Below are positions 1 to 12,530 of a stretch of DNA of 64,000 nt, piece by piece. The stretch is from Trichuris trichiura. Taxonomy: Eukaryota > Nematoda > Enoplea > Trichinellida > Trichuridae. Location of the stretch: the NCBI GenBank assembly GCA_037903355.1, contig JBAJFE010000012.1, forward strand, positions 558,001 through 622,000. Reading direction: 5' to 3'. The notes below the pieces were generated by a model, which saw nothing but the letters and a program-made list of their open reading frames with translations, had not been told where the DNA came from and searched no databases. Both the position numbers and the translations under genes were made by a program. Position 1 is the stretch's first letter, and every line of letters begins with the position of its first letter.

Positions 1-3000
1 TTGGAGTATACGATCAACCTTCTGAATTTGGTTTCTGCTAGCGACTTCTGCGATACTTTTCACTCAATTATTTAACAACCTAACCAAGTATCCTCATGAA
101 AGGTGCAATGATAAACATTGCCTAAGAAGTTCAATTCAAAGCTTTTTTTAAGGTTTAATCTTGTTAGCTGCAGGAGGGAGACGCACTGTAGTCGTCCTTG
201 TAGTATATGACAGAAGTGAATGAAGTATGGAGAACGAAGAATAAGTAAATTTATTAATGATAATAATATTTGTTGCTATAGAAACTGTTATTAATGGATG
301 GTAATGATCATGCTAAGTTGCTAAAGGGACAGGATTTATTTCATTAGTACCTTTGTGCACTACCTTATAGATTCCAGCTAACGGCAACCAAATAATCCTT
401 CAGGTACCATTGTTTGCAGAGAACACCATATGACATAGACGGAGAACGTACAATTGAAAAATGTCACGCTAATTGACACATGCTGTGATGATGACCTAAA
501 AGCTCAGGCGATGCATCGTCAATACGTGAAAATTCTGGCTGCCAGTTCGTTGTTCATTAGAAAAAGCAATGGCCAAGCAACGTTTTTTCAAACGATCATT
601 CTACTAGAGTCTACTTCAACTATTATCAGACTCCATTTCAGCTTGCAGTTCTTAAGAAGTGCGCCAGAAGGCAGTACCCCGTGCGTGTATGCTAATATCA
701 ACTTTTGAAAAATTATCTACTGTTATTTCCTTTACTATTGCATAATTATCAGTTTTTATAGGCTGCCTTGCATAGGCTGCTAGCAAAAACCTTGCTGGTA
801 ATTCGAAAATCGGGAAATTTAGCTAAAAATATCATCTTTGACAGAAGAATTCTTGAAATGTCACCTACACTTCTTTCCATCTGCCATTTTCCGTTATGCT
901 CTGAATGAATGCCATTACTATTCTGGAGAAGTTATTTTGATCTATATCAGCAATGCAAGATGGCATAATGCCTAAACAGCTTTTGGCCTAATCCTGTTTG
1001 CTAGCTGTGCAAGTGAGCCGCATATTTTAGGCAGCTCAACCTGCCTGCTTTCTCAAGTTACTTCTGTGCACGCATTAGCACGTGGGTCGTTTTTGTCTAT
1101 GTTTTCCGCCTTTTTACGATTGAGATAAAGTGAACTTAGCTGATAAATGGCTTTCGTTTTTGTATATTCTTCGATAAGTGAAAGTTCCATCTCCATACAC
1201 TTAATAATTGTAAACTCAAGGCATTTGTGGCCAACTATGAAGTTGCATTATCTCCATTGGTTTTCTCTGCCAATTCGTGATAAAAGACAAATGGCCAAGT
1301 GCGCTATCTGCGATAATTTAGTTGAGCTGCCGACTCTATCAAAGTAGACATTGCGTGATCAGTAAAACCATATTTGACTCCGTTAGGACAAACTGATAGA
1401 AGTAACCAACAAAAATTATCATTACTTCTCAGGGTAGTCGCTTTCCTGCAATCTAATACAACCTAACAGTTTTTAAGATAAATTTGTCTTTGTTAGTAGA
1501 GCAGTAAGCGATGTCAACAAACGATTTCAAATTCCTGATCAGTGTCTTCGGCAACGTACATTTCATTCTGGGGTTTATTATAATAATTGTTATAATTTGT
1601 GTTATAAGATGAATGGCCTCTCGTTTTTTTTAATACAGTGCTATCGCCAGCAGTTGCATGAGCTTGGCTGAATGTTGCAGGAGAAGGTTCCCCTGAAGAA
1701 ATTATTAATGCCACTTTTTAAATGCCGAACTACGTTTTCATCGAGCGCTGTTGAAGGAAACGCTAATTGTTCACAGCAAAGCTATAGGCAAGCGTCGCCA
1801 AGTGAACTGGCATTATTCCATTGTATGGGATGCATATATTGTAGAATCAGAACGTAGCCTGTTGGTGTTTTATTATCCCATGCGATGCATTGCAAAATCG
1901 AACCGAAATGTTCTAAGAAGAGAAGTTGGCCAATAATTAGAACTGCATGGCTCCCAGTCTTTGGCGAAAGCTGAAAAAATACACATTTCTGATTCCTTTC
2001 CATACTCTACCTGGCCTTTAGTTTTCTGTTAACGTTGAGTGCTTGAGTACTTGAAAAGCTGAATGTCTTTGAGGCTAGCTAAAACTTGCCAGTTCTTGGC
2101 TAATACTTTTAGAATGCTTTGAAATGACTGTGAAAAACCCATTTCAGTTTTTTACTTCATTTTCTACGTGCACGTTGAAAAGGACCGTATGATTTAAATG
2201 ACCCCGCGGCTAGCACGTTCCTACGTGCATTGGGTCCTACATTTGTCTCAAGTCAGCAAAATGAGCAGACAAACTGCCATCTAATTTTTGAATGTGCAGC
2301 AGGAGCAACAGATGCATTAATTTCGCATTCCCATTTTCAAGTGATCACTGCTGGAAGTAGAGTTAAATCTGAAAAGTCAAGTAGCCCCTTACGGTGCTTC
2401 GGTTGAAGCGGTCGAAAGAACAGGTTGTTTCAGCAGAAGGCTCTCTTTTTGGCTTATCTTTCAATCGTAATGAAATCTTTGCAATTGATTATCATCAAAT
2501 TGAGACAGTTTGCAGTCGACGTTACATGAAATACCTAAACAGAAGCAGTTTGGTAAAAGCTTCCAAGAACACTTCATGAGGTCAGTTAAACACGGCAGTT
2601 TTTAGTTTGAAGCTGCTCAGTTGCAGATCGATAGCATTAGGGCGTCTTCAAGGGCGATCAAACTGGAAGATGAATAGAAGATAAGTTAAGCAACAGTAGA
2701 AGAATGACACCGCAGAGTAAGTTAAATGCACAAAGGTATCACTTTCGCGTGAACGATGCCTCAGGGCATGTGCACTTTTTCTTTAGCAGATGGGTTCTTA
2801 AATCGAATCCAGTCAACTCAAACGTTTAACGTTGTTACGTTGATCGAGCACGTTTTTGTAGTTAAATTCCTTAACAAGAAAAAACGTGAATAAAAAAAAT
2901 CAGACTACACGACGACGTTGCTGTCAGCATCTGGTCGCTTATATTGATATCCACTTAGAGAAAGCTGACCAGCAAACAATTTGGGGTAAGTTAGGAAACG

Positions 3001-3132
3001 TTCCAAACAATGGGCAATTCAGAAAATTCATCAGAACGGGAAAAAAGGAAGTCGTTTACGAACAAGAGTAGCAAATTCGAAGACCATAATTCATGGTACG
3101 TAGAAATGCGTTCATATACACATGCATGAGCT
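1..3132. other. no recognisable gene
   Basis: AT-rich sequence with frequent stops in all frames. Open stretches stay below about 85 codons, have no family resemblance I can name and lack paired splice signals. The 3' flank of the MAM gene begins at its right end. Confidence 0.5.
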
Positions 3133-5265
3133 CTAGCAGACAAGTTCCGTAGCACTTGCTGGATCACCAGTGGATTTGTAAACTTTGACGTCATCTAAGC
3201 CAACTGCTCCCTGGTTCGCACCACTGTTGACCGCAGTGAAAGTGACCTATATAACATTTTGATTGCGATCGTACGGGTTGAATGCCGTGAGCACAACTTC
3301 TTACTTTGTTCGGGCCCGCTGGACAAACCATATTGCCGACCTTCCATACCCTATCACCGACTTCCACGTCAATGGGTGTTTTGAAAGTGCAAACGTCCGC
3401 ATTGGGTCCACAGCAACCAATCAGCTGTATTCCTTGCGTGGCCTTGTAATAGTTGAATCGTATGACGCGTTCTTCGGCTAATTCAGAGTCAGCGCTTAGC
3501 ACCGCCTTTTTATTCGGACAGAGGTAGGTTGCAGCGTAATATGTTCCAGATGCTGAAAAGAGCGCAAGCGATTAAATTCAGCGTTCATCGACACTCCAGA
3601 CAAACTTCCCTCCCAACTTAGTTAACTACGATTCATTTCGTTGCAGTTAAGCAACAACGAGATAGAATTTAATATGCATTTAGAAATTTAAAATTGCCAA
3701 CGCTAGCCTGTGCTTTTTGAATCTCACCACTATCATTTCATCAGTCGCAACAGAAGAAGATACTAGTGTTAATATCAAAAATTTCGTCTGCTCCGTGAAC
3801 AAGTTGAAAATCACTTGATGTCTTAAATGCAAGACAATTCACCCATTTAAGAAATACCAACTGCCCGATGAATAAACGAAACCGCATATACCCGGCAACT
3901 GAAGTATTCAAGTTAAGAAGTAAGTCAGTGGGTCGATTCGGTCTGCGAGGTCGCCATGGGTGCGGCATTAAGGTGCATGCGTGATTGAAATTTTATTTTT
4001 CCGTCACAGTGGTCTACTCACCGGCATTGTTTAGTCCGGTCAGCGGGTTCCTGTACCGACCCTGAACGGTTTCCCAGTTGTTGCTAGACGTTCCGCTACC
4101 GACCATGCCACCTTGCAAAGAAACGCCATTTCCGGTATTCACATAGGAGCAGAAGTTGCCTAGAATAACAGATGGATATCTTTTGAGGGTTCACTCGCCA
4201 CCATTCACTACCTTCGAAATCGCATACCAGCTTGGAACATTCGTCGCCGGTTGGTGCCGGGGTCTCCGGCCCAGGTTCTACTGATTCTGTAGTTTCTGCT
4301 TCAGTAGTCACTGAAACGGTTCTTTGCAAGGCGAAACCAAATTTCTTACTCAATACCTTGACAAGGCGTGAATTCTACTTGTATATCGTCAATAGCAGCA
4401 GCACCCATCTGTCCGACAAAGTTGTAGGCTACAATGACGATCTAAAAAACGCCAGCATACCATCCTTATAAAGCGTATATATGCAGGAATGCGCGAACGG
4501 TGAAATAATGGACTTGATTAATCTGGATTCAGGAAACCTACGTCGAAAAATTCACCGGGAGCCAGCTCGACGGTAGTAGGTCCAGGTGAGCTTGAGCGAG
4601 GCAACTCCTGGCAGTTCAACAGCGGGGCATTCTCCGGATTGTCAAAGAAAGCCTCCCTAGTACACACTTGCAACTTCACTCCATCGGTGGTCCAGTGCCT
4701 GCGAGAAATTACTAGCATAAGTTAAGATTATGAGCAGATAGGATCAGACCTCAAAGACACCTTTACCGGTTCCTCCGTGCAAGCGATGGAGCAGGAATGG
4801 AATTGGGCTTCATCGCTTGAATCGGTTGCAGCACTCATAACACCCAAGAAACGTCCGCCTAAACAGCAGCCATTGTAGAAGTTTCTTTACGTACGGTTAC
4901 TTGCTGGGAGTAGATGAGGTGCCAAATGCGCGATTGAAGGCTTGTGGATCTACTGAACCCTCCATTACATTCCACTCAAGCTTGTCAAGTGGTGGTTTGT
5001 TGTTCTGCCAGCAGCAAGACGATTCGAAGTCACACCTCAGTTGGTCAGGACCAGTGACAGGTCCGCCGTTGGCTGAATCGAACACTACAATCGTTGAGAG
5101 TTAAATTGCAACGTAACATGAGAATGAGATCAGTTGTACTCACCACGACTATCATAGGGTGACGCTCTTGCCCCTCCAAAAATGTCTGAAAAACTTATGA
5201 TAATCAGGACGCTGAGATGCCAAAACGATATTTGCCTGAGACTGGGCCACTCGTCGGGCTCACCG
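3133..5265 (-). CDS. secreted protein with two MAM domains
   Basis: MAM domains are extracellular adhesion modules of about 170 residues with conserved cysteines. Exons on the minus strand, 5' to 3': 5144-about 5240, 4905-5084, 4750-4858, 4542-4698, 4357-4441, 4212-4310, 4022-4159, 3305-3552, 3133-3246 (stop TAG at 3133-3135). All junction phases from 5084 down to the stop agree. MAM1 starts at LRCDFESSCCW and ends at AAAIDDIQVEFTPC. A short Glu/Thr/Pro linker follows, then MAM2 starts at LVCDFEGNFCSYVN and ends at AVGLDDVKVY just before the stop. The 5'-most exon encodes a hydrophobic run (HLSVLIIISFSD) that looks like a signal peptide. No in-frame ATG lies there, so a short upstream start exon is missing. 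There is no transmembrane segment after MAM2. The intron at 4859-4904 begins GCAAGT, a GC-AG intron. Partner and function are unknown. Confidence 0.85.
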
Positions 5266-8200
5266 CTGGCGAGGCGCAATCATCCTCTACCACATCACAT
5301 CCTCTTCGACCACCATGGCAGCCGTATGCTATAAAAGTCGCTTTACGAACAGTAAGTTTTGCTCGACATACCTTTGGACAGAAGGAGGGAGAGGATCGAA
5401 ATCTGGAATATACACAGCATGTTGTCGGTCCCCTGAACAATGCGGTAGAAACAAATTGAAAGACTTCCTAAAAACTGAACTGTAATAAATAAGATGCTAA
5501 AGACTATGGAAAGCGTTCAGTCAACTCATTGGGGGCTCGGAAAGTTTTTGGAAAACTCGGTTGGGCGTCAGGCGTGACAAACGCTGAAAGGTAGGATAAA
5601 GGCTAATGAGACCAGTGAACCGGAAGATAAGAAACCCCAGGAGAGCTATAAGACTGTTCTGCAATCAACTAGGTACAAAATGATCGGCGCTGAAGGTCTC
5701 GCAATGCAATAAATATTCCCATACGGGGGAAGACTTCTGTGCTGATGCTTAAGTCGGTCGTTCAGTCGTCCCCTTTATTGTCAAAGACCTATTGAACCGG
5801 ATTCGACAAAATTCTTTGTTTACCATGCTATGCAATGGGAAGGCAACAGGGACTTCATGGCCGCAAAAGACGTTTCCTAACCCAGTTAAACGCAGGAAAG
5901 TTGGTCGACGAACGACCGACTTCCACGACCGACAGGCAGAGTTTGCCAAGATAGTGACAAGCATGGAGACGCATCGAGTTTCAATTCCTACTCCAAGCAA
6001 GCCGAGCCTCAGGGCGTTCCTTGCAGCTGACCGCGGTCTCAGGCTTGGTGATAGGCGATTATAAAACATACAGACAGCTTTCAGAGGTTACATTTGTCAC
6101 GACTGACAGGCTGAGAAAATCTACGGAACTGTGGTTTTCTGCTTTATAATTTTGGTCTACCAGAGCGTCGACGAGGAAGTTGTTCTGAACATGAAAGCGA
6201 AGCGTGCAATACTGGAGGCGGCACCTTGTTAATGGGAATGACCCAAACCAAGAAGCAGAGTGGTTATATACATGTGTATATATATACATATAAAAGAAAA
6301 GTTTAGGAATTCCCAGCGGAACGACGTCGGTAAAATGTGAGGCGTAACGGCGCCCATGGTCACGCCCTCTTTAGCTGAGAACATAACTGCTTCCGTTGCT
6401 GCAATGATGCTGTCTCGTGGATACCCTGCGAGATGAAGTTCTGCTTCCATTAATAAAGGTTATGTGGGCTGGGCGATTAGCGATCCGGTCTACGTCACTG
6501 TAATCAGGACGATATGGCCCCACCATAAACTGACGTTGTCACTGCGTTACGTACTACAGGTTTAAGCGTAGAGGCCGCTCTTTTCAATGAACCATGCTAC
6601 CCGATCAGTTTTTTTCATTGTACCCTATCTAGGACAAAATGCTTCTAATCCTTTTTTGTTTGACAGCTGTCTGCCACTTAACATTTGCTGAAAGAACTGT
6701 CATCTCCTTAGAGCTCTCAGTTGTCTGGACTTCAATAAGTTGCCACAGTTATGCGACTTGCTAACTTGTCGGTACCAAAATGTCTCTTCGCAAAAATGCT
6801 TTCATTTTAGTGCTGTTTTAAGACTGTAAAGAGTCATTCTGACGGATGACCTTTGTCATGGGTTGATTTGAGTGCTGTTCGAAGAGAACGCAATTAACAG
6901 TGACAGGATGCGAACTGAAACGTTTTCTTCGGCTCGCCTTGCCTAATTTAGGTGAAGACGGCCACCGGAAAATTAGAGAATCTGAAGAATTGGTTGTACA
7001 GATGGGCCAAATTGCGTACTCTGCCTGATTGGCAAACCAAAATAACGAACGCAATAACGCGTGCATCAGTTGGTTTTGCCCTGTAGGTGTAAAGGCGAAC
7101 TGTCGTGAATTATGGGTCAAAGAGAGTTTAACAAATAATTGCTCTCGTCCACAGCGAACTCAGCGAATGGAGCGCTTAAGATTAAGTAATACTACCCAAG
7201 GAGGCCTACATAGGCGCTCGCCCAGTTTATTAATAGATAATGTTTGCCGTCATCTAAAATGAGCGTAACACTTTTTGGAATTCATGGCAGCAAGTCAGTG
7301 GCTGTTCCGCTGGCTTTCGACCGATTATTCTTAGGGTCAGGTTTCGTTTTGGCAAGCAACTTAATCGCACCTTTTTTTAAAATTAACTTCCTCAGCAACG
7401 TAACGTTATAAGAAGGCTGACTGAGTTGGTTTAAGATGACTTTTAGTATGCTTAACTCACCTTTGCGAATTTTGAATAATGCTCCGTGACACAAGAATTC
7501 ATTAGACAGTTTGAAAGTACTTCTTTGTAGCTGCAGATACTAATACTAGTAAAAAAATAATGCTAGACGTTTGAAAATCACGCTCGGGCTGTCCTGTAGT
7601 ATCCATTCGTTAATAAACAAGGTCTCTTAGCTACCGAAGTCAAAAGTTTGGAGAAAGTTTGCCCTGTATCAGGCAGAAAAAAGTAATTCGTTTTGTAGGA
7701 AACGCCACTTGTTGTAACTTGCCGCTAGCTTTTCGTGTAACCGGTTTTCTGAAGTGAACTCGAGCTGATTGCGCAAAACTCGCGGCAGACAAATAGTCTG
7801 CACGTTCTACCGGTATCCCGCAGATTAGCGGCACGTAAAAAACAGTCCTAACAACTACGTCACTTATGCACTTTAGTTGCAGCGTAGGCGCAAGAAATAC
7901 GGTGCAATTTTTTAGTGCCCCTTTGAGAGCCTTAACCAGTTACTGATCAATGGCAACTTCCATGGCAACAGTTTTCTCCAAGTCTAAGCGGGCGTTAGTC
8001 GCCTTTAATTGCATTTTAATAAACTACACTAACAAAAAAATATACGAGCCGAACAGGTTCCATAGTTTCCACTATCGCCTTTATTACCATCCAGGAGACC
8101 AGTTAAGTTGTTGTTACGCAGCTTTTATCAGCTTCACTTGAAGGTTACAGTCTACCCAAAAACCTGCTTGAAAGCGCGAATTTCTGTTTCCATTCTGTAC

Positions 8201-9332
8201 AATTAGTACTGACTGCGATGGTTTTAAATCTAAAACGAACTGCCTGAAGGATACTGTTACTTTAGCAAACTTCGAAAAAAAAAATCAACACAAAAGTACC
8301 CATTACGATTTTGGGCTATTAGAACAAAATGTGATAACTCCTGCAAAGCTAAACTTCTGACAAATACTGCTCGTCATCTATATTCTCTACTTCACTTTGA
8401 GGTAGATAAAATCTCTTACTGCTTTTTCATAATCTTTATTTACAAGGTGATAAATACTAGTTTCCACACCCTGGGTCTGCCTATATGGCAGGGTTATCTC
8501 TTCCATTTCTCTGCTTTCTACCCTGCAGGGTTTAGATTTAAGTTTGTAAATTGTGAAGTTTGGCGCTGAGTTGACGACTCCATATTTCCCTGTCTTTTCC
8601 TACTGGCCAAGCGCTACATTTTCACTTAACTTTACACCGATTTTCTAACCGAAACAATTCTTACTACTAAGCGGGTTATTAGACTATGTCTATGGATGAG
8701 CCCTTTTCTGCCCTTTATCTCCGCGAAATGGTCATGTAAAACCCCTCGCGAAGGAAACGGTGCAAGAATAGACGAAGTTATAATCGAGAAAATTGAAGCA
8801 TCGTTTAATCAATTATCGCATTTTTTTATTGTCCATTTAAGTTGCGGTTTGGTTTTAGAACAAAGACCTTCCTCTTCAGCGAGCAGTTTAGTTTTTGTTG
8901 AAAAGAAAACCAATGAAGCTTTGAGAAATCTAACTTATTGTGTCATAAATGATAATTCGCATCAGTCTTGATAGTTTTAAGCCTTAAACAAATTTATCGC
9001 TACGCAGGAGTGCACGTTTTTCTGAAATTGGTGATTACGAACAAGATTCCATCGTGTTTTGAAGACGGCATTTTGCGCTGCGTCCAGTTAAATTCTTAAG
9101 AATTAAAATCCTATTTTTTTATCACCAAATGTTTTGCTCAACCTCTAATAAAGAACAATTTCCTTTCTACCATACTGAGTAAAAATAGGTATGGAAAACT
9201 ATCAGAAGTTTAAAATTCTTACTTTTCGAAGCAATTTTTCCTTTAAATGAACGATGTAAGTAGTTGAAAACTTCTATATTTAACAATGATGCTTAGCGGA
9301 ATAGTGCGAAAGCTCAGTGTTCGCTTGTAACT
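5266..9332. other. no recognisable gene
   Basis: The stretch at about 5.5-6.45 kb is somewhat more GC-rich, with overlapping open stretches of 75-106 codons on both strands (for example 5749-6069 minus and 5792-6064 plus). I recognise no domain in them. The remainder is AT-rich and stop-rich. Confidence 0.4.
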
Positions 9333-10287
9333 ATGGTAACAGAGCTGACGTGTCAACATTGATTCTGTCTGCAGAACACTGATATCGCGAAACGTCTATC
9401 CATCAGTTTAAACCCAGTCCGGTTTCAAACATTGTCAACATCCCAGAATAAGCTTATCACCTTCTGCCTTATGCTGAATCGGCACTGAGTCTCAATGGCA
9501 TGAAAACCTGTAAAGAGCTTTCCGCACGTATATGTCGCCCTTGTAGGGAATTCTCGCCTTACTGAAACGTCTGAGATCTTCCTCTGGCAAAGAAGTGAGG
9601 ATACTACTTCTTGGATTAGACAATGCTGGGAAGACCACATTGCTGAAAGGTTTAGTTTCTGAGGATATAACTCAAGTTACGCCGACTCAGGTAACTGCAA
9701 GTACTCAAGAACTTTAACTCTAAAAATCTGGTTGCGCAGGGTTTCAATATTAAGAGCGTTGTGTCTGATGGCTTCAAGCTAAACGTATGGGATATCGGTG
9801 GTCAACGCAAAATTCGTCCTTACTGGAAAAACTACTTTGAAAATGCGGATATTCTTGTAGAAGTTTTATCACTCACTTTTTCCAGATGCGTTTAAACTAT
9901 CTTTCTTTAGATTTACGTGATCGACAGCTCCGACAAGCGAAGGTTTGATGAAACAGGAATGGTTCACTTTTCCATTTGGTTTTGTTAACTATTTCAAACT
10001 GATTATGCATTTTTGAGGAGCTGATGGAACTTCTTGAAGAAGAAAAGCTTGCTGCTGTACCCTTGCTTATATTTGCCAATAAACAAGACCTTGTCAACGC
10101 CGTGACAGCCAGTGCATTGGCGGAGGGATTGCAATTGCACACAATTCGAGACCGACAATGGCAAATCCAACCATGCTCAGCTATAACGTTAGAAGGAGTC
10201 AAAGTAAGAGTGATATGACACTTTAAAACTTGGATGCAATGTTACTTACGCTCTCTCAAATAGGCTCAATGCGAAAAGTATATGTAG
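9333..10287 (+). CDS. arl-3: ARL3-type ADP-ribosylation-factor-like GTPase
   Basis: ARL3 loads and unloads lipidated ciliary cargo with UNC119 and PDE6D, with RP2 as its GAP. Exons: 9333-9335 (ATG only), 9547-9690, 9740-9856, 9911-9961, 10018-10203, 10264-10287; 174 residues against 182 in human ARL3. All GTPase signatures are present: G1 GLDNAGKT, switch I TPTQ, G3 WDIGGQ, G4 NKQD, G5 CSA. The segments [24 protein letters not shown] and [16 protein letters not shown] mark ARL3 rather than ARF or ARL2. Exon 2 opens [10 protein letters not shown]; the single-codon start exon is inferred from ATG followed directly by a GTAACA donor at 9336 and would supply Met before that Gly. The C-terminus is odd: after EGVK the last exon reads AQCEKYM and stops, lacking the usual GMNW helix. 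The last exon could therefore be wrong, while the GTPase core is certain. Confidence 0.92.
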
Positions 10288-10693
10288 ACGAAAGGTTTAG
10301 CTTGATTTTAGCCGTGGTTATCCTACTTTGCCATCTCGAGTGGCTACGGCATAGTTTCTCAAGCTTTTTCACGCTTACTGGCGTTGAACTCATCACGACA
10401 AAAAAATTTACGGTCCAACGCAGCCGTTGGTCTTCTGTTGAGAATCACTAGGCTATTTCATCACCTTTAATAATTTTGAAAATTTGATATCTTCATAAAT
10501 ATGATAATTAATTCAGCCGCAAACACAGCCATCACAAACACAAATACAGCAGTTTTTATGAAGAGGTTGAATGGGATGAAATTAGGTAAACTTTTATTCA
10601 TTTTTACGAGGAAAGGCTGCAACGTTTTTAGTGTTCACAGTGTTCACTTCGCCGCGTTTCTTCGCCTAGCGTTACAGCTGCTGGAATATAACA

Positions 10694-12087
10694 TTGCGTC
10701 TACAGGTCAACTACTGCCATAGTTTCAAGCTTCTCTTGCGTATAGTTGCGCTTCATGTCAGTCTGTTTTGTACATCCAGTAGCGAGACGGTTCCTGAGGA
10801 AACAATGAACGTCAAGAATTCTCGCAAAAGTATTCCGTTTAGCTCTAAGTCGAATGTAATTAAGAGTTTCGATCATGAAGGACGAAATACGGATATCATG
10901 CAGGCAGTGAATTTGTCCGCATCTACGATTCCCATAATCTACTTCCAGGGGAATAAAATCTTGAAAGCTGCAGAAGTTGCTCTTGGACCAAGTTGCAGGA
11001 AGGAAGTCTTTCTTGGTAGGTTTCAAAGAACGAACTGAATGGAAAGTATAATATTCGACTGGAAAGACAGCTGTAGTATGGGGCACTTTTATCAAAGTGA
11101 AAGCAATCCCTGTGTTTAACAAGCTGCAATAGGAAGCAGTAGAACGTGACAATGAAAGTCTTTTGCAAATGGAATTCAGTGATTGGCAAAGAGGGCATTT
11201 CAGCAGATACTGAAGCCACTACGAAGTTTGTGTAAGCATTGAAGAAAGGTAACTCTAAAGGCGCGCATTCTTACAAGGCCGATGTTTAGCTGTGACGAGC
11301 CTCGTTTTCTTGAAAGAACCTACCCAACAAGACATATTTCTTGATAGAAAAAGAATAGGTTAAGGGAAACGCGGCATCAAAGTGTTGGCTCTCACGAATA
11401 CCTGTCATTAGTTTAACTGGTATTCAGCATCTGAAAACATTTAAGAGCATTGATAAGAACTCCCTCCCTGTTGTGCTCTGCTCATAAAATAACAGCTGGA
11501 AAGTTCAAGTAATTTTGTCTAACTATATGGCGAAGCAAGTCAGTTGTTTTGTCGAAGAATATCGCAGAAGAATTAACCAAAATAACAGGTGCTTAATGAG
11601 GGTCGACAAAATTTTACAGTTCGTCCACTCGGCATAACTGAGTACGGTCAAAATATTCGTGGTGCATTTTAACCTCTGAACCTGACGTCACTGCTGCTGC
11701 CTATAGTCAAAACCTTTCGGCTACAATCAATGCATATTGCGTGAAAAATGCGTTACACTTTATTGTTAATGCCATTAACAAGGAAGGGAACTCGAAATCA
11801 CCTCTATGGGGGATACGAAAAGCAACTATAATGTAAGGCTGACAATTATTATTAGTGGCACTCTCTAAAGGCTAACGGTTCCATTGAGAAACGGCGGTTG
11901 GAGGAATTTGTTTCCAGAGTCAATGAGAAACTCTGAAAGCTCCAATCCGTTGGCTGGAAATGCAAGGGTGGTAGATTTGGCTAGAAAAGCAGGATTCTTG
12001 GGCGTTTATTTGACGATGTTTGGGAATTTCTTAGCATCCAACAAAGACGGGCTATTATCGTTCAGAGAAAAAAGAACATTTAAGTAG
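10694..12087 (+). pseudogene. decayed pogo/Tigger-like transposase fragments
   Basis: The reading frame around 10800-11035 encodes a segment (SRKSIPFSSKSNVIKSFD, then STIPIIYF and NKILKAAE) that resembles the CENP-B/pogo N-terminal helix-turn-helix. That domain usually has a basic patch, an EK..VI..F/L-E-G pattern and a closing NK.KIL.A. A second open stretch at 11884-12087 has SNPLAGNARVVDLARKAGF followed by an aromatic-rich segment, as in the second helix-turn-helix of Tigger transposases. Stops and frameshifts separate the two, and no DDE catalytic domain is visible. I infer a dead element. The resemblance is by eye and modest, so a chance match is possible. Confidence 0.4.
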
Positions 12088-12488
12088 GACAGCGAACGGC
12101 TGAAAAAGCCGCGCCGCAGTCAGAACTTAAGCATCTTGCGGGAAACAGTTAGTGTAACGGGTAAAGTTTTACTTTATTATTTAAAAGAGCACGTATTGCA
12201 AGGCATTTTGAGTGCATAAAAGCAATTATAGGATCTCTGACTTTATGAGGCCAAGCGGTCAGACATGACCTCCTTCTTCAAAGGCCCCTTTTTGGCCAAG
12301 TGGTTGTTCGCTATGCAATTAGACAAGTATTACTTGCATGTCTGTCCTGAGAGCTATACAATGATATATCGACAAGAGACGTTCATGTTTTTGTATTACC
12401 ATAGACTTCCATCATGCTCAATATTTTCCCTATTAGAGTAGGCGAAACTACAATGCATATAATGCATATACGTATAACTGTACATTAT

Positions 12489-12530
12489 ACAGTGAAACCT
12501 CGACTATACGAATCTCTTTTATTTGGACTC
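12489..12530 (+). mobile_element. pogo/Tigger-type terminal repeat
   Basis: After TA the sequence reads CAGTGAAACCTCGACTATAC, the typical form of pogo/Tigger inverted termini (CAGT, then ACCTCGA, then TACGAA). It is oriented as a left end, so the element it belonged to would extend rightwards. I found no matching right end by eye. Confidence 0.5.

Noticed and set aside
4329..4356. 28-base intron in the MAM gene (GTAAGA donor)
   Set aside because: A 46-base intron, GTATTG...GTTTCAG (4311-4356), keeps the frame into VTTEAETT and is a normal length.
10700..11152. 150-codon open frame on the minus strand
   Set aside because: It overlaps the plus-strand CENP-B-like segment and has no motif of its own; the plus-strand reading is the better explanation.
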